Part shown: in pieces, positions 49,536 through 58,793 of the stretch
Layout of the letters: every line of letters starts with the position of its first letter
How positions within the stretch are numbered: the stretch's first letter is position 1
NCBI GenBank assembly: GCA_025463765.1
Contig: JAODBC010000052.1
Span: 1-62,661 of the forward strand
Direction: 5' to 3'
Source of the DNA: Subtercola sp.
GTDB taxonomy: Bacteria > Actinomycetota > Actinomycetes > Actinomycetales > Microbacteriaceae
Length of the DNA stretch: 62,661 bases
Notes under the pieces: generated by a model
Databases searched by the model: none
The model's input: the letters and a program-made list of their open reading frames with translations, nothing else
What the model was told of the DNA's origin: nothing
Position numbers and translations under genes: made by a program

Positions 49536-50201
49536 ATGGCAAGCGAACAGATCAGAACCCGGGCCACGCACAGCGGCCAGGCGCTGACCTATGCCGCCAT
49601 CGGCGCGAGCCAGGCTCCCGACCTGCTGTATTACCCGCCGAAGGGGTTCAAGCCGTTCGAGTCGACCGTGCGGCTCGGCTCGGGCGACGAGCGCTTCGAG
49701 TCTGCGGCCGAGGCCGTGCTCACCTGGGGAATTCAGCGCGGCAGCGGCATTTCGGTGCAGAACATCGAGCTGCCGCCGTCGAGCGAATCCGACTATGCGG
49801 GTCTAGTGTACGACGCCGAGGGCAACCCGATAGGCCCGCGCGAACTCGACGACAGCCATGTGTACACCGAAGACGGTACCCCACACGTCGCTCCGGGAGT
49901 CACGGCCGAACTCGTCGTGCATATCTTCGGTGTCAAGTTCGTCGCCCCGGTTCGTGTGGTCTCGGTGACCAGCGACGAGAACCGAGTCGGGTTCGCCTAT
50001 GGCACCTTGCCGGGGCATCCTGAGATCGGTGAAGAGAGTTTCATGATCGAACGCCGAGCCGACGACTCGGTGTGGGTGACCATCCGCAGCTTCTCCAAGC
50101 CGAGCACGTGGTACTACCGCATCGGCAGTCCTCTCGGGCGCTGGCAGCAGCGCAAGGCCACCAAGCAGTACCTGCGCGCGCTCCTTCCGGCGCGTGCCTG
50201 A
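49536..50201 (+). CDS. DUF1990 family protein
   Basis: 221 aa. YPPKGFKPFESTVRLGSGDERFESAAEAVLTWGIQRGSG at the start and RVGFAYGTLPGHPEIGEESFMIERRADDSVWVTIRSFSKPSTWYYRIGSPLGRW at the end match DUF1990. It probably has a SRPBCC-like fold, with no proven function. It lies 11 bp after lepA and 35 bp before hemW, likely in one operon. Confidence 0.92.
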   Translation: MASEQIRTRATHSGQALTYAAIGASQAPDLLYYPPKGFKPFESTVRLGSGDERFESAAEAVLTWGIQRGSGISVQNIELPPSSESDYAGLVYDAEGNPIGPRELDDSHVYTEDGTPHVAPGVTAELVVHIFGVKFVAPVRVVSVTSDENRVGFAYGTLPGHPEIGEESFMIERRADDSVWVTIRSFSKPSTWYYRIGSPLGRWQQRKATKQYLRALLPARA

Positions 50202-50236
50202 GGTGTCGCGGCGGCCGGATGCCCGGGGCATGACCC

Positions 50237-51592
50237 GTGGGTAGCGCGCTGCCTCTGGGCGACCCTGCACCCAGCGACGGGATGCTGCCGGTGGGCACGG
50301 CCGAACGTGCCGCCGGGCATCCGTTCGGCGTGTACCTGCACGTACCGTTCTGCCGCGTGCGCTGCGGATACTGCGACTTCAACACCTACACCTCGACCGA
50401 GCTGCGCGGCGCGAAACAGGTCGACTACGCCGGCCAGGCTCAGCGTGAGGTCGCCTTCGCGGAGAACGTGCTCACGAACTCGGGCATCGCCGCGCGGCCC
50501 GGGTCGACCGTCTTCTTCGGCGGCGGAACCCCCACCCTGCTGCCGAGCCACCAGCTCATCGGCATGCTGCGCTCAGTCGAGAATGCCTGGGGTCTGGCGC
50601 CCGGCGCCGAGGTCACGACCGAGGCGAACCCCGACTCGGTAGATGCCCGGTACCTCGCCGACCTCGCGGCCGCAGGCTTCACGCGGGTGAGTTTCGGCAT
50701 GCAGTCGGCCGTGCCGCACGTTCTGCGCACCCTCGACCGAACGCACGACCCCGAACGTGTGCCCCAGGTGGTCGGCTGGGCCCGAGACGCCGGGCTGCAG
50801 GTCAGCCTCGACCTCATCTACGGCACCCCGGGTGAGACCCTCGCCGACTGGAGTACGTCGGTCGAGGCGGCGCTCGCGATGCAGCCCGATCACCTCTCGG
50901 CGTACGCGCTCATCGTCGAAGAGGGCACGAAGCTCGCCCGGCAGATTCGCACCGGGGTGTACCCGCAGCCCGACGACGACCTCGAGGCCGACATGTACGA
51001 GCTGGTGGATGCCCGCCTCGCCGCCTCTGGTTACGAGTGGTACGAGGTGAGCAACTGGTCGCGCACGAGCACCCGCACGCTGCCCCCGGCAGGTTCTGGC
51101 GCAGTGGCCGCGCCGGCTGAGGATGACGCCGCTCGTCCCACTGGCACGCTCGCGGACACGCTTGCCTCCGCCGATGCACTCACGGGCCCCACCACTCCCG
51201 CCTCGGAATTCCGTTCACGCCACAACCTGGCGTACTGGCAAGGGCACGACTGGTGGGGAATCGGCCCGGGCGCGCACAGCCATGTCGGCGGAACCCGCTG
51301 GTGGAACGTCAAGCACCCGGCCGCTTATGCCGACCGCATTCTCGCCGGAGTCTCTCCGGCAGCGGGGCGCGAGACGCCCGACGGAGAGTCGCGCGAACTC
51401 GAACGCGTCTTGCTGCTCGCGCGCATCCGCTCGGGACTCGAAATCGCGACGCTTTCTGCCGACGCTCGCCACGAAGTGGCGGGGCTCATCGCCGATGGTC
51501 TCATCGACGGAAGAGCCGCCCTCGCCGGGTCGATCGTGCTGACCCTGCGCGGGCGGCTCTTAGCCGACGCCGTCGTTCGCCGCCTTACTTAG
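50237..51592 (+). CDS. hemW: Radical SAM HemW, heme chaperone / coproporphyrinogen III oxidase-like
   Basis: 451 aa. The [4Fe-4S]/SAM site is YLHVPFCRVRCGYCDFNTY (CxxxCxxC, ~36-43) with FFGGGTPTLL and TTEANPDSV following. The C-terminal HemN domain has NLAYWQGHDWWGIGPGAHSHVGG. It lacks the extra Cys of true HemN and is a HemW heme chaperone. A ~45-residue Ala/Thr/Pro-rich insert (TSTRTLPPAGSGAVAAP...) sits between EWYEVSNWS and FRSRHNLAY. GTG 50237. Confidence 0.94.
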   Translation: MGSALPLGDPAPSDGMLPVGTAERAAGHPFGVYLHVPFCRVRCGYCDFNTYTSTELRGAKQVDYAGQAQREVAFAENVLTNSGIAARPGSTVFFGGGTPTLLPSHQLIGMLRSVENAWGLAPGAEVTTEANPDSVDARYLADLAAAGFTRVSFGMQSAVPHVLRTLDRTHDPERVPQVVGWARDAGLQVSLDLIYGTPGETLADWSTSVEAALAMQPDHLSAYALIVEEGTKLARQIRTGVYPQPDDDLEADMYELVDARLAASGYEWYEVSNWSRTSTRTLPPAGSGAVAAPAEDDAARPTGTLADTLASADALTGPTTPASEFRSRHNLAYWQGHDWWGIGPGAHSHVGGTRWWNVKHPAAYADRILAGVSPAAGRETPDGESRELERVLLLARIRSGLEIATLSADARHEVAGLIADGLIDGRAALAGSIVLTLRGRLLADAVVRRLT

Positions 51593-51610
51593 GCAAGACA
51601 GCCGACTGCC

Positions 51611-52072
51611 TTATTTGACGAACTGAATCGCACACCACTTCGGGTACGTGTACAGCTCGCCCTTGTTCGCGGCGAGGGCCGCGATGATGCTGAAGATGAT
51701 GTCAATGACCCAGGCCGCGATCAAGATGAACACGCCGATCAGCACGATGCTGAGGATGCTGCCCACGATGTACGCGATGAGAATGGTCAGCTGAAAGTTC
51801 AGAGCGGTCTTGGTGTGCTCTTGAATGAACTCACCGCGATCCTTCAGAACGAGGTACCCGATCAGCGGCGGCAGGAAGCCGAAGATGATGCCGCCGATGT
51901 GGATCAGCGTGGCCCACAGTCGCTGGTCGCTGGGGCTCAGCGGCGCCTGTGGCGCGTATCCGCCGGGCGGGGGAACGGGTGGCCCGGGAGGCGGAACCGG
52001 CGGGCCCGGCGGTGGTGGCAGAGGAGGCCCTCCGATGGGAGGCTGGGCGGGGGGAGGGGGAACGTTCGACAT
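51611..52072 (-). CDS. DUF4870 membrane protein with proline-rich N-terminus
   Basis: 153 aa. The first ~45 residues are Pro/Gly-rich (PPPPGPPVPPPGPPVPPPGG), then DQRLWATLIHIGGIIFGFLPPLIGYLVLKDRGEFIQEHTKTALNFQLTILIAYI, the DUF4870 signature, and two further membrane helices. The family has unknown function; the QEHTKTALNFQ motif faces the cytoplasm. ATG 52072; convergent with hemW and divergent from hrcA. Confidence 0.92.
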   Translation of the reverse strand: MSNVPPPPAQPPIGGPPLPPPPGPPVPPPGPPVPPPGGYAPQAPLSPSDQRLWATLIHIGGIIFGFLPPLIGYLVLKDRGEFIQEHTKTALNFQLTILIAYIVGSILSIVLIGVFILIAAWVIDIIFSIIAALAANKGELYTYPKWCAIQFVK

Positions 52073-52286
52073 ATCGTTGCCTTTCGATTACTTGATCCAC
52101 CGGTAGTTGAACGGATAGTGGTTCGGCGCTTTGCCGGCGCGTCATGTTCGCGTGCGCATCGTTCCCCAAGCCCTGCGAGGCACGCTGAACATGCTCATGC
52201 ACAAGATAATGCCACCGCGGGGCACATGCAATGATTTTTGCTCAGCGTGTCGATTACCTGCGCGGCCCACGCTCATCGAGCCGGGA

Positions 52287-52318
52287 TATAATTGGCACTC
52301 TGAAGACATGAGTGCTAA
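52287..52318 (+). promoter_or_regulatory. hrcA: hrcA promoter with CIRCE operator
   Basis: TATAAT (52287-52292) is directly joined to TTGGCACTC-N9-GAGTGCTAA (52292-52318), which is the CIRCE element (consensus TTAGCACTC-N9-GAGTGCTAA) with one mismatch. HrcA binding here would shut off hrcA-dnaJ at normal temperature. It also covers an in-frame ATG (52308). The 214-bp gap before it holds no gene I can support. Confidence 0.95.
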
Positions 52319-52370
52319 GCATTCGGGAGAATCTCCCGCGCGAGAATCCGGCACGAGAAAGGCGGCAACC

Positions 52371-53393
52371 GTGGTCTCTGAACGCAGCCTCGAGGTTCTC
52401 CGTGTCATCGTGCGCGATTACGTCGCCTCTCGCGAGCCGGTGGGTTCGAAGTCCATCGTCGACCGTCACTCGTTCGGTGTCTCGGCCGCGACCATCCGCA
52501 ACGACATGGCCCTGCTCGAAGAAGAAGAGCTCATCGTCGCTCCGCACACCTCGTCGGGCCGCATCCCCACCGACAAGGGGTATCGGCTCTTCGTCGACCA
52601 CCTCGCCGACCTCAAGCCGCTCTCCAGCGCGCAGCGTCAGGCCATCGAGACGTTCCTGGGGTCATCGGTCGACCTCGACGACGTGCTGGCGCGCACCGTG
52701 CGGCTGCTCTCGCAGCTGACCCAGCAGGTCGCCCTCGTGCAGTACCCCTCGCTGTCGCAGGCGAAAGTACGGCACATCGAGCTCGTGGCGCTCTCGGCCA
52801 CCCGTCTGCTCACCGTCGTCATCACCGACACCGGCCACGTCGAGCAGCGCATTGTCGAACTGCCCGCCCCGGCCGACGACGAGTTCTTGGCAGACGCCCG
52901 TGCTCGGGTCAACGCGAGCGTCTCCGGCCTCGGGCTCGACGACGCGGCCGCCAAACTCGCCCGGTTCGCCGACCAGTTCGTGCCGCAGCGGCGCGCAACG
53001 ATCGAGCTCATAGCCTCGACGCTGACCGAGCAGATCACCGCCAATCGTCAAGAGAAGCTGATCATCGCCGGCGCCGCGAACCTGGTTCGTACCGAGGGCG
53101 ATTTCGCCGGCAGCATTCTGCCCGTTCTCGAGGCGGTCGAAGAACAGGTGGTGCTGTTGCGCCTGTTCAGCGAGATGCAGGCCGACGAGCACGGCATCTC
53201 CATCTCGATCGGCCGCGAGAACGCGCCGTTCGGTCTCGCAGAGACCTCTGTTCTCGCCAGCGGCTACAGCTCGGCCGGCGGTGCGCTGGCGCGGCTGGGC
53301 GTGCTCGGTCCGACCCGCATGGACTACTCCAGCAACATCGCGGCCGTTCGCGCGGTCGCCCGTTACCTCTCGAAGAGTCTCGGCGAATCCTGA
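52371..53393 (+). CDS. hrcA: Heat-inducible transcription repressor HrcA
   Basis: 340 aa, the normal length. SERSLEVLRVIVRDYVASREPVGSKSIVDRHSFGVSAATIRNDMALLEEEELI is the winged helix; the middle GAF-like and dimerisation parts include QVALVQYPSLSQAKVRHIELVALS, and SISIGRENAPFGLAETSVLASGYSSAGG is near the end. GTG 52371 has GAAAGG 8 bases upstream and gives the standard start; ATG 52308 in the same frame lies inside CIRCE and would add 21 residues without a ribosome binding site. Repressor of the heat-shock operon with dnaJ. Confidence 0.95.
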   Translation: MVSERSLEVLRVIVRDYVASREPVGSKSIVDRHSFGVSAATIRNDMALLEEEELIVAPHTSSGRIPTDKGYRLFVDHLADLKPLSSAQRQAIETFLGSSVDLDDVLARTVRLLSQLTQQVALVQYPSLSQAKVRHIELVALSATRLLTVVITDTGHVEQRIVELPAPADDEFLADARARVNASVSGLGLDDAAAKLARFADQFVPQRRATIELIASTLTEQITANRQEKLIIAGAANLVRTEGDFAGSILPVLEAVEEQVVLLRLFSEMQADEHGISISIGRENAPFGLAETSVLASGYSSAGGALARLGVLGPTRMDYSSNIAAVRAVARYLSKSLGES

Positions 53394-53489
53394 CGCCGTC
53401 GCTCGCCTCCCACCCAGACCGCGCGCTCTCACGAGTCCGCGTTCGGCAAGACCACTAACACATGACCACTAACAAAGGAGAAGCCCTTC

Positions 53490-54605
53490 GTGGCTGACCA
53501 CTACGACGTTCTCGGTGTCGAACGAACCGCGACCCCTGACGAGATCAAGAAGGCCTACCGCAGGCTCGCTCGCGAGCTGCACCCCGATGTGAACTCCAGC
53601 CCCGATGCCGAAGAACGCTTCAAGGCTGTGACCCACGCCTATGACGTTCTGAGCGACCCCGGTCAGCGGCAGAGCTACGATCGCGGACCGCAGGCCGGCT
53701 TCGGTGGCGGTGGCGGCGGCGCCCAGGGGTTCGGCGGCTTCGGCGACATCTTCGAGACCTTCTTCGGTGGCCAGCAGGGTGGCCAGCGTGGCCCCCGCTC
53801 CCGCGCCGAGCGCGGTCAAGACGCCCTCTTGCGCGTGGAGGTCGATCTCGGCGAGGTCATCTTCGGCACCCACCGCGACCTCGAGGTCGACACGGCCGTT
53901 CTCTGCGAGACCTGTAACGGCTCGTGCGCACAGCCCGGAACCTCCGAGGTGACGTGCGACATCTGCCACGGCACCGGCCAGATCTCGCGCACGGTGCGCT
54001 CGCTGCTCGGCAACGTCATGACCAGCTCGCCGTGCGGCACCTGCCGCGGCTACGGCACGATCATCCCCGCGCCCTGTGTCACCTGCCAGGGCCAGGGTCG
54101 CGTGCGCGCGCGCCGGGTCATCCCCGTCGACATCCCCGCCGGAGTCGACACCGGCCTGCGCCTGCAGATGCCGGGCCAGGGCGAAGTCGGCCCCGCCGGC
54201 GGCCCGCAGGGCGACCTGTACCTCGAGGTCAAGGTGCGTCACCACGACGTGTTCAGCCGCAACGGCGACGACATTCTCTGCACGTTGGAAGTTCAGATGT
54301 GGGATGCGGTGCTGGGCACGACCGCAACCGTCAACGCGCTCGACGGCGACGTCGAGGTCGAACTGCGGCCGGGCATCCAGAGCTCAGAGGTGCTGACGAT
54401 CAAGTCGCGCGGCGTGACGAAGCTGCGCGGTGGCGGCCGGGGCGACCTCAAGATCGGTGTGCAGGTGGTGACGCCCACGAAGCTCGACCACAAGCAGAAA
54501 GAGCTGGTGAAGCAGCTGGCCGCGGCGCACAAGTACCCGTCGCCGGCCCTCGGGCAGTTCCAGCAGGGCCTGTTCTCGAAACTTCGCGATCGGTTCCTGA
54601 ACTGA
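53490..54605 (+). CDS. dnaJ: Chaperone DnaJ (DnaJ2-type)
   Basis: 371 aa. J domain YDVLGVERTATPDEIKKAYRRLARELHPD with the HPD motif, G/F-rich region (GFGGGGGGAQGFGGFGDIF), four zinc-finger repeats (CETCNGSC, CDICHGTG, CGTCRGYG, CVTCQGQG) with the first slightly irregular, and the C-terminal substrate-binding domain. Works with DnaK. GTG 53490 follows AAAGGAG. Downstream of hrcA in the CIRCE-controlled operon; the 96-bp gap contains the short direct repeat GACCACTAACA. Confidence 0.96.
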   Translation: MADHYDVLGVERTATPDEIKKAYRRLARELHPDVNSSPDAEERFKAVTHAYDVLSDPGQRQSYDRGPQAGFGGGGGGAQGFGGFGDIFETFFGGQQGGQRGPRSRAERGQDALLRVEVDLGEVIFGTHRDLEVDTAVLCETCNGSCAQPGTSEVTCDICHGTGQISRTVRSLLGNVMTSSPCGTCRGYGTIIPAPCVTCQGQGRVRARRVIPVDIPAGVDTGLRLQMPGQGEVGPAGGPQGDLYLEVKVRHHDVFSRNGDDILCTLEVQMWDAVLGTTATVNALDGDVEVELRPGIQSSEVLTIKSRGVTKLRGGGRGDLKIGVQVVTPTKLDHKQKELVKQLAAAHKYPSPALGQFQQGLFSKLRDRFLN

Positions 54606-54657
54606 GCAGGCGAGCGGATGCCCGGCGAGCCGGCCTCGAACCAATAGGCTCGTGGGC

Positions 54658-55449
54658 GTGAGCTCTCTCTACCTGCGCGAAGATCTGCGAGACATTCCCC
54701 ACGACGTGTCGTGCGTCGTCTCCCTGCACGGCGAAGAGCAGAAGCACGCGGTCAAAGTGAACCGCATCCGTGTCGGCGAAGAGACCTCGATCGGCGACGG
54801 GCGCGGCCTTCTGGTGCGCGGGCCGGTGATCGCTGTTTCGTCGACGGTGCTGAGCATCGCCGTCACCAACGTTCTCGACGTCGCTGTGCCCGAACTCTCG
54901 ATCTGGCTGGTACAGGCGCTCGCCAAGGGCGATCGTGACGAGCTTGCGATCCAGGCTGCTACCGAACTCGGTGTCGACGGCGTCGTTCCGTGGGCGGCAG
55001 AACGGTCGGTTTCGCGCTGGACGGGCGACAAAGTGGCCAAGGGTGTCGAACGCTGGCGCGCCATCGTGCGTGAGGCCACGAAGCAGTCGATCCGTGCCTG
55101 GGTGCCTGAGGTCGCCGATCTGCACACCACGAAAGACCTGCTCGCACTGGCCGCGTCCACGAAGGTGCTCGTGCTCGAACCGACGGCCGAGCTCTCGCTC
55201 AGCGGCGCGGATCTGAGCGGAATCGTGCAGAGCGACCTCGCCCGCGAGGGTGTCGTACGCAATCCCGACCAGACGGTGCCCGACCTCGTGCTCGTGGTCG
55301 GCCCCGAGGGGGGCATTGCCGAGCGCGAACTCGAAGATCTGACGAAAGCAGGCGCCCAGACGGTGAAGCTCGGCCCGGGCATCCTGCGCACCTCATCGGC
55401 CGGGCCTGCCGGGCTTGCGGCGGTCAACATTCTGCTGAAGCGCTGGTGA
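54658..55449 (+). CDS. rsmE: 16S rRNA (uracil-1498-N3)-methyltransferase
   Basis: 263 aa SPOUT-class methyltransferase. SSLYLREDL start, an N-terminal PUA-like part with EQKHAVKVNRIRVGEE, and the knotted SAM-binding part with ALAKGDRDELAIQAATELGVDGVVPWAAERSVSRW, LVVGPEGGIAERELEDL and LGPGILRTSSAGPAGLAAVNI. It methylates U1498 in the 30S decoding region. GTG 54658 gives the typical MSSLYL start; GTG 54652 adds two residues. Confidence 0.95.
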   Translation: MSSLYLREDLRDIPHDVSCVVSLHGEEQKHAVKVNRIRVGEETSIGDGRGLLVRGPVIAVSSTVLSIAVTNVLDVAVPELSIWLVQALAKGDRDELAIQAATELGVDGVVPWAAERSVSRWTGDKVAKGVERWRAIVREATKQSIRAWVPEVADLHTTKDLLALAASTKVLVLEPTAELSLSGADLSGIVQSDLAREGVVRNPDQTVPDLVLVVGPEGGIAERELEDLTKAGAQTVKLGPGILRTSSAGPAGLAAVNILLKRW

Positions 55450-55533
55450 CGTTCGCGCACAGCGTCGCTCAGGGTGCTGCGCGCGAGCCGCTCGCCGGGC
55501 CGCCTGTCAGGCGCTCCGCTTAAGATGGAAGAC

Positions 55534-55914
55534 ATGTCAGCTTCAACCGAACCGTCGATCTTCAGCCGCATCGTCACGCGCGAGATTCCGGCCACCATCG
55601 TCGCCGAAACCGATCGGGTGATCGCCTTCACCGATGTCGCTCCCAAGGCTCCGGTGCACATTCTCGTCGTGCCGAAGACGCAAGAATACGCCAATGTGGT
55701 CGAGCTCGCCGCGGGCGATCCCGCACTGTTGGCCGAGGTCATCGCGGTCGCGAACGACGTCGCGGCAGAACACGCCGACAACGACTTCCGGCTGATCTTC
55801 AACACCGGCCAGGGCGCCGGCCAGACCGTCTTCCACGTGCACGCACACGTGCTCGCCTGGCCAGAGGGCACCGGTGCGACTGGTAGCGAAGAGGGTTCAC
55901 TTGCCACGTTCTGA
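55534..55914 (+). CDS. HIT family protein (histidine triad nucleotide-binding)
   Basis: 126 aa. IFSRIVTREIPATIVAETDRVIAFTDVAPKAPVHILVVPK, FRLIFNTGQGAGQTVFHVHAHVLA with the HxHxH triad. Hint-type purine nucleoside phosphoramidase. ATG 55534 has GGAAGA upstream; ATG 55525 is also possible. The end overlaps phoH by 14 bases. Confidence 0.94.
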   Translation: MSASTEPSIFSRIVTREIPATIVAETDRVIAFTDVAPKAPVHILVVPKTQEYANVVELAAGDPALLAEVIAVANDVAAEHADNDFRLIFNTGQGAGQTVFHVHAHVLAWPEGTGATGSEEGSLATF

Positions 55915-57034
55915 TTCCTCGGCGGGCTCGCTCACTCGCGGCACCGCGACAGGCGCCGGCCTGCGATCAGGCCCGCTCTCCGACGCGGTCATTCACGTCG
56001 ACGGGCTCGCCATGGTGCGCCTGCTCGGCCCTCAAGACCGACTCGTCACCCTCGTCGAGAAGCAGTACCCGACGGTCGGTCTGCACGTGCGCGGCAATGA
56101 GATCACGCTGCAGGGCCCGTCGGCCGACGTCGAGTCGGCCCGTCGGCTCATCGAAGAACTCGTCGAGATGGTGCGTAACGGCAACGACGAGCTCACCGAG
56201 ATCGAGGTGACGGCGTCGGCACGCATGCTCGACTCGGGTACCACGACCAGTCCCTCTGACGCTCTCGGCCAGCCCATCTTGAGCGCCCGCGGCCGCACGG
56301 TGCGCGCCAAGACGCTCGGGCAGAAGCAGTACGTCGACGCCATCGACGAGAACACCATCGTGTTCGGAATCGGCCCGGCCGGCACCGGCAAGACCTATCT
56401 CGCCATGGCCAAGGCCGTGCAGGCGCTACAGCGCAAAGAGGTCAATCGCATCATCTTGACCCGTCCCGCCGTTGAAGCCGGCGAGCGGCTCGGCTACCTG
56501 CCCGGCTCGCTCACCGACAAGATCGACCCCTACCTCCGGCCGCTCTTCGACGCCCTGAACGAAATGCTCGACCCCGAGGTCGTGCCCAAGCTGCTCGCCA
56601 CCGGAACCATCGAGGTCGCCCCGCTGGCCTACATGCGCGGTCGCACGCTCAACGACTCGTTCATCGTGCTCGACGAGGCGCAGAACACTACGCCCGAGCA
56701 GATGAAGATGTTTCTCACCCGGCTCGGGTTCGGCTCGCACATGGTCGTCACGGGCGACATCACCCAGGTCGACCTGCCGGTCGGCACCAGCGGCCTGCAG
56801 GTGGTGCGCGGCGTGCTCGACGGCATCGACGACATCCACTTCGCTACGCTGACCAGTGCCGATGTCGTTCGGCATTCGCTTGTCGGCCAGATCGTCGACG
56901 CCTACACCGGGTACGAGCAGACGCAACTCGCCAACAAGGCGCAGGCCGCTGCGCGGCGCGCGGCGGCTCAGTCATCTACTCAGGCTCGGCCATCTACTCA
57001 GGCTGAGCCAAACACTCAGGGAGACGCCGCATGA
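55901..57034 (+). CDS. phoH: PhoH-like ATPase
   Basis: 377 aa. An N-terminal KH-like region ([34 protein letters not shown]), then the ATPase with Walker [17 protein letters not shown] (~165), [22 protein letters not shown], Walker [24 protein letters not shown] and [13 protein letters not shown]-related P-loop NTPase, probably with YbeY in rRNA maturation. TTG 55901 with GAAGAGGG at good spacing is chosen; GTG 55874 is the alternative. The C-terminus carries an 18-bp repeat (PSTQA units). The stop overlaps ybeY. Confidence 0.93.
   Translation: MPRSDSSAGSLTRGTATGAGLRSGPLSDAVIHVDGLAMVRLLGPQDRLVTLVEKQYPTVGLHVRGNEITLQGPSADVESARRLIEELVEMVRNGNDELTEIEVTASARMLDSGTTTSPSDALGQPILSARGRTVRAKTLGQKQYVDAIDENTIVFGIGPAGTGKTYLAMAKAVQALQRKEVNRIILTRPAVEAGERLGYLPGSLTDKIDPYLRPLFDALNEMLDPEVVPKLLATGTIEVAPLAYMRGRTLNDSFIVLDEAQNTTPEQMKMFLTRLGFGSHMVVTGDITQVDLPVGTSGLQVVRGVLDGIDDIHFATLTSADVVRHSLVGQIVDAYTGYEQTQLANKAQAAARRAAAQSSTQARPSTQAEPNTQGDAA
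56973..57026 (+). repeat. 18-bp tandem repeat at the phoH C-terminus
   Basis: Units at 56973-56990, 56991-57008 and a diverged one to 57026, of the type CATCTACTCAGGCTCGGC, encoding [18 protein letters not shown]. In frame and after the conserved ATPase fold. Confidence 0.8.
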
Positions 57035-57498
57035 GCATCGAAGTCAACAACGAGTCGTCGATTCCCGTCGACGAGAAGGCGTTATTGCGCCTCGCGACCT
57101 ATGCGCTCGACCAGATGCACGTGCATCCTGATGCCGAGCTGGCGATCGTGCTCGTCGACGAGGCCGCTATGGAGCAGTTGCACGTGCAGTGGATGGACGA
57201 ACCGGGCCCCACCGACGTGCTGAGCTTTCCCATGGACGAACTGCGCCCCGGCACCGAAGAGGCCCCCACTCCTCCCGGCCTGCTCGGCGACGTCGTGCTC
57301 TGCCCGCAGGTCGCCGAGGGCCAGGCTCAGGCGGCCGGCCACTCCACGCTCGAAGAGCTGTTGCTGCTGCTCACGCACGGAATACTTCACCTGCTCGGCT
57401 TCGACCACGCCGAACCTGCAGAAGAGAAAGAGATGTTCGGCATCCAAGGCGATATTCTCGTCGGTTTCGCCGTGAAGGAGCGCCGCTACCGGCTATGA
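57031..57498 (+). CDS. ybeY: Endoribonuclease YbeY
   Basis: 155 aa. Zinc site [24 protein letters not shown] (HxxxHxxxxxH, ~116-126) and the upstream [16 protein letters not shown] block. Single-strand RNase for 16S rRNA 3'-end maturation and ribosome quality control. ATG 57031 overlaps phoH (ATGA), and the stop overlaps the CNNM gene. Confidence 0.96.
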   Translation: MSIEVNNESSIPVDEKALLRLATYALDQMHVHPDAELAIVLVDEAAMEQLHVQWMDEPGPTDVLSFPMDELRPGTEEAPTPPGLLGDVVLCPQVAEGQAQAAGHSTLEELLLLLTHGILHLLGFDHAEPAEEKEMFGIQGDILVGFAVKERRYRL

Positions 57499-58793
57499 AC
57501 TCCCTTCCGCTCGTCGGCCCCTTCATCGCGATCGCGTTCGTTCTCGTCGCCTTCGGAGGGCTTTTCGCGGCCGCCGATGCAGCGATGGCGTCGCTGTCGC
57601 GCGCGGATATGCTCGAGCTCGCTGCGACCTCCCGAGCGAAGCGATCGCTGACCGCCATCGCCGAAGACACGGGCGCGCACATCAACGTGGTCAGCTTCGT
57701 GCGCGTCGTCGTCGAGACCTCTGCGGCGGTGCTGGTGACCATCGCCCTGGCCTTCAGCCTCGACGAGATCTGGCTCGCGCTGGTGCTCTCGATTCTCATC
57801 ATGACCGGTGTTTCGTTCGTTCTCGTGGGTTCCAGCCCGCGCAGCGTCGGGCGTGTGCATTCCCGTGTCGTGCTGCGGTTGACCGCGGTGCTGATCCATC
57901 TGCTGCGGGTGCTGCTGGGTCCTATCGCCAATGCTCTCGTCGCGCTCGGCAATCGCGTCACCCCGGGCCGGCCGCGCTCGGCCACGTTCTCATCTGAAGA
58001 GCAGCTGCTCAGCATGGTCGACGAGGCCACCGAGCTCGACGTGCTCGAAGAAGACGATCGAGAGCTCATCCACTCCATCATCGAATTCAACGACACGGTG
58101 GTGCGAGAGGTGATGATTCCGCGCACCGACATGGTGACCGTCGAGCACGATGCCACGGTCGGTCAGAGCATGGGGCTCTTCTTGAGTCGAGGGGTCAGCC
58201 GCATGCCCGTGGTGACCGATGACGTCGACGATGTCACGGGCATCCTGTACTTGCGCGACGCCGCGCGTCTCAGTCACGAGAAGCCGAAGAAGGTCGATGT
58301 CGTGAAGGTCTCAGAGCTGGCAAAACCCGCTCTGTTCATCCCGGAGTCGAAGAAAGTCGACGACACGTTACGGCAGATGCAGCTCGAGTCGAATCACCTG
58401 GCCATGGTGGTCGACGAATACGGCGGAATCGCTGGGCTCGTGACGCTCGAAGACCTCATCGAGGAGCTCGTGGGTGACATCTCCGATGAGTACGACCACG
58501 AGGTCGTCGAGGTCGAAGAGCTGTCGTTCGGCGTATATCGCGTGAGCGCGCGGCTGCCGGTCGACGAACTCGGCGAGCTATTCGGCCTCGAGCTCGACGA
58601 CGACGATGTCGACTCGGTCGGCGGCCTGCTGGGCAAGGCGCTCGGTCGATTGCCCGTGCAAGGCTCGACCGCCGAGGTCGCCGGGGTCAAACTCACGGCA
58701 GAACGCACCGATGGGCGACGCAAACGCATCAGCACGGTCATCGTCGAGCTCGTTCACTCATCCGAAAAAATACCCGAAAAGGGGTCAGTATGA
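57495..58793 (+). CDS. CNNM/CorC-family hemolysin-like transporter protein
   Basis: 432 aa. Membrane DUF21/CNNM domain (~1-150; [29 protein letters not shown]), two CBS domains ([19 protein letters not shown]..., then [28 protein letters not shown]) and a C-terminal CorC_HlyC domain ([41 protein letters not shown]). Linked to Mg2+ or Co2+ efflux. ATG 57495 overlaps ybeY; the longer open frame reaching back to 57189 is the ybeY shadow. Confidence 0.94.
   Translation: MNSLPLVGPFIAIAFVLVAFGGLFAAADAAMASLSRADMLELAATSRAKRSLTAIAEDTGAHINVVSFVRVVVETSAAVLVTIALAFSLDEIWLALVLSILIMTGVSFVLVGSSPRSVGRVHSRVVLRLTAVLIHLLRVLLGPIANALVALGNRVTPGRPRSATFSSEEQLLSMVDEATELDVLEEDDRELIHSIIEFNDTVVREVMIPRTDMVTVEHDATVGQSMGLFLSRGVSRMPVVTDDVDDVTGILYLRDAARLSHEKPKKVDVVKVSELAKPALFIPESKKVDDTLRQMQLESNHLAMVVDEYGGIAGLVTLEDLIEELVGDISDEYDHEVVEVEELSFGVYRVSARLPVDELGELFGLELDDDDVDSVGGLLGKALGRLPVQGSTAEVAGVKLTAERTDGRRKRISTVIVELVHSSEKIPEKGSV

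Noticed and set aside
48283..49542. 419-codon minus-strand frame
   Set aside because: Antisense shadow of lepA.
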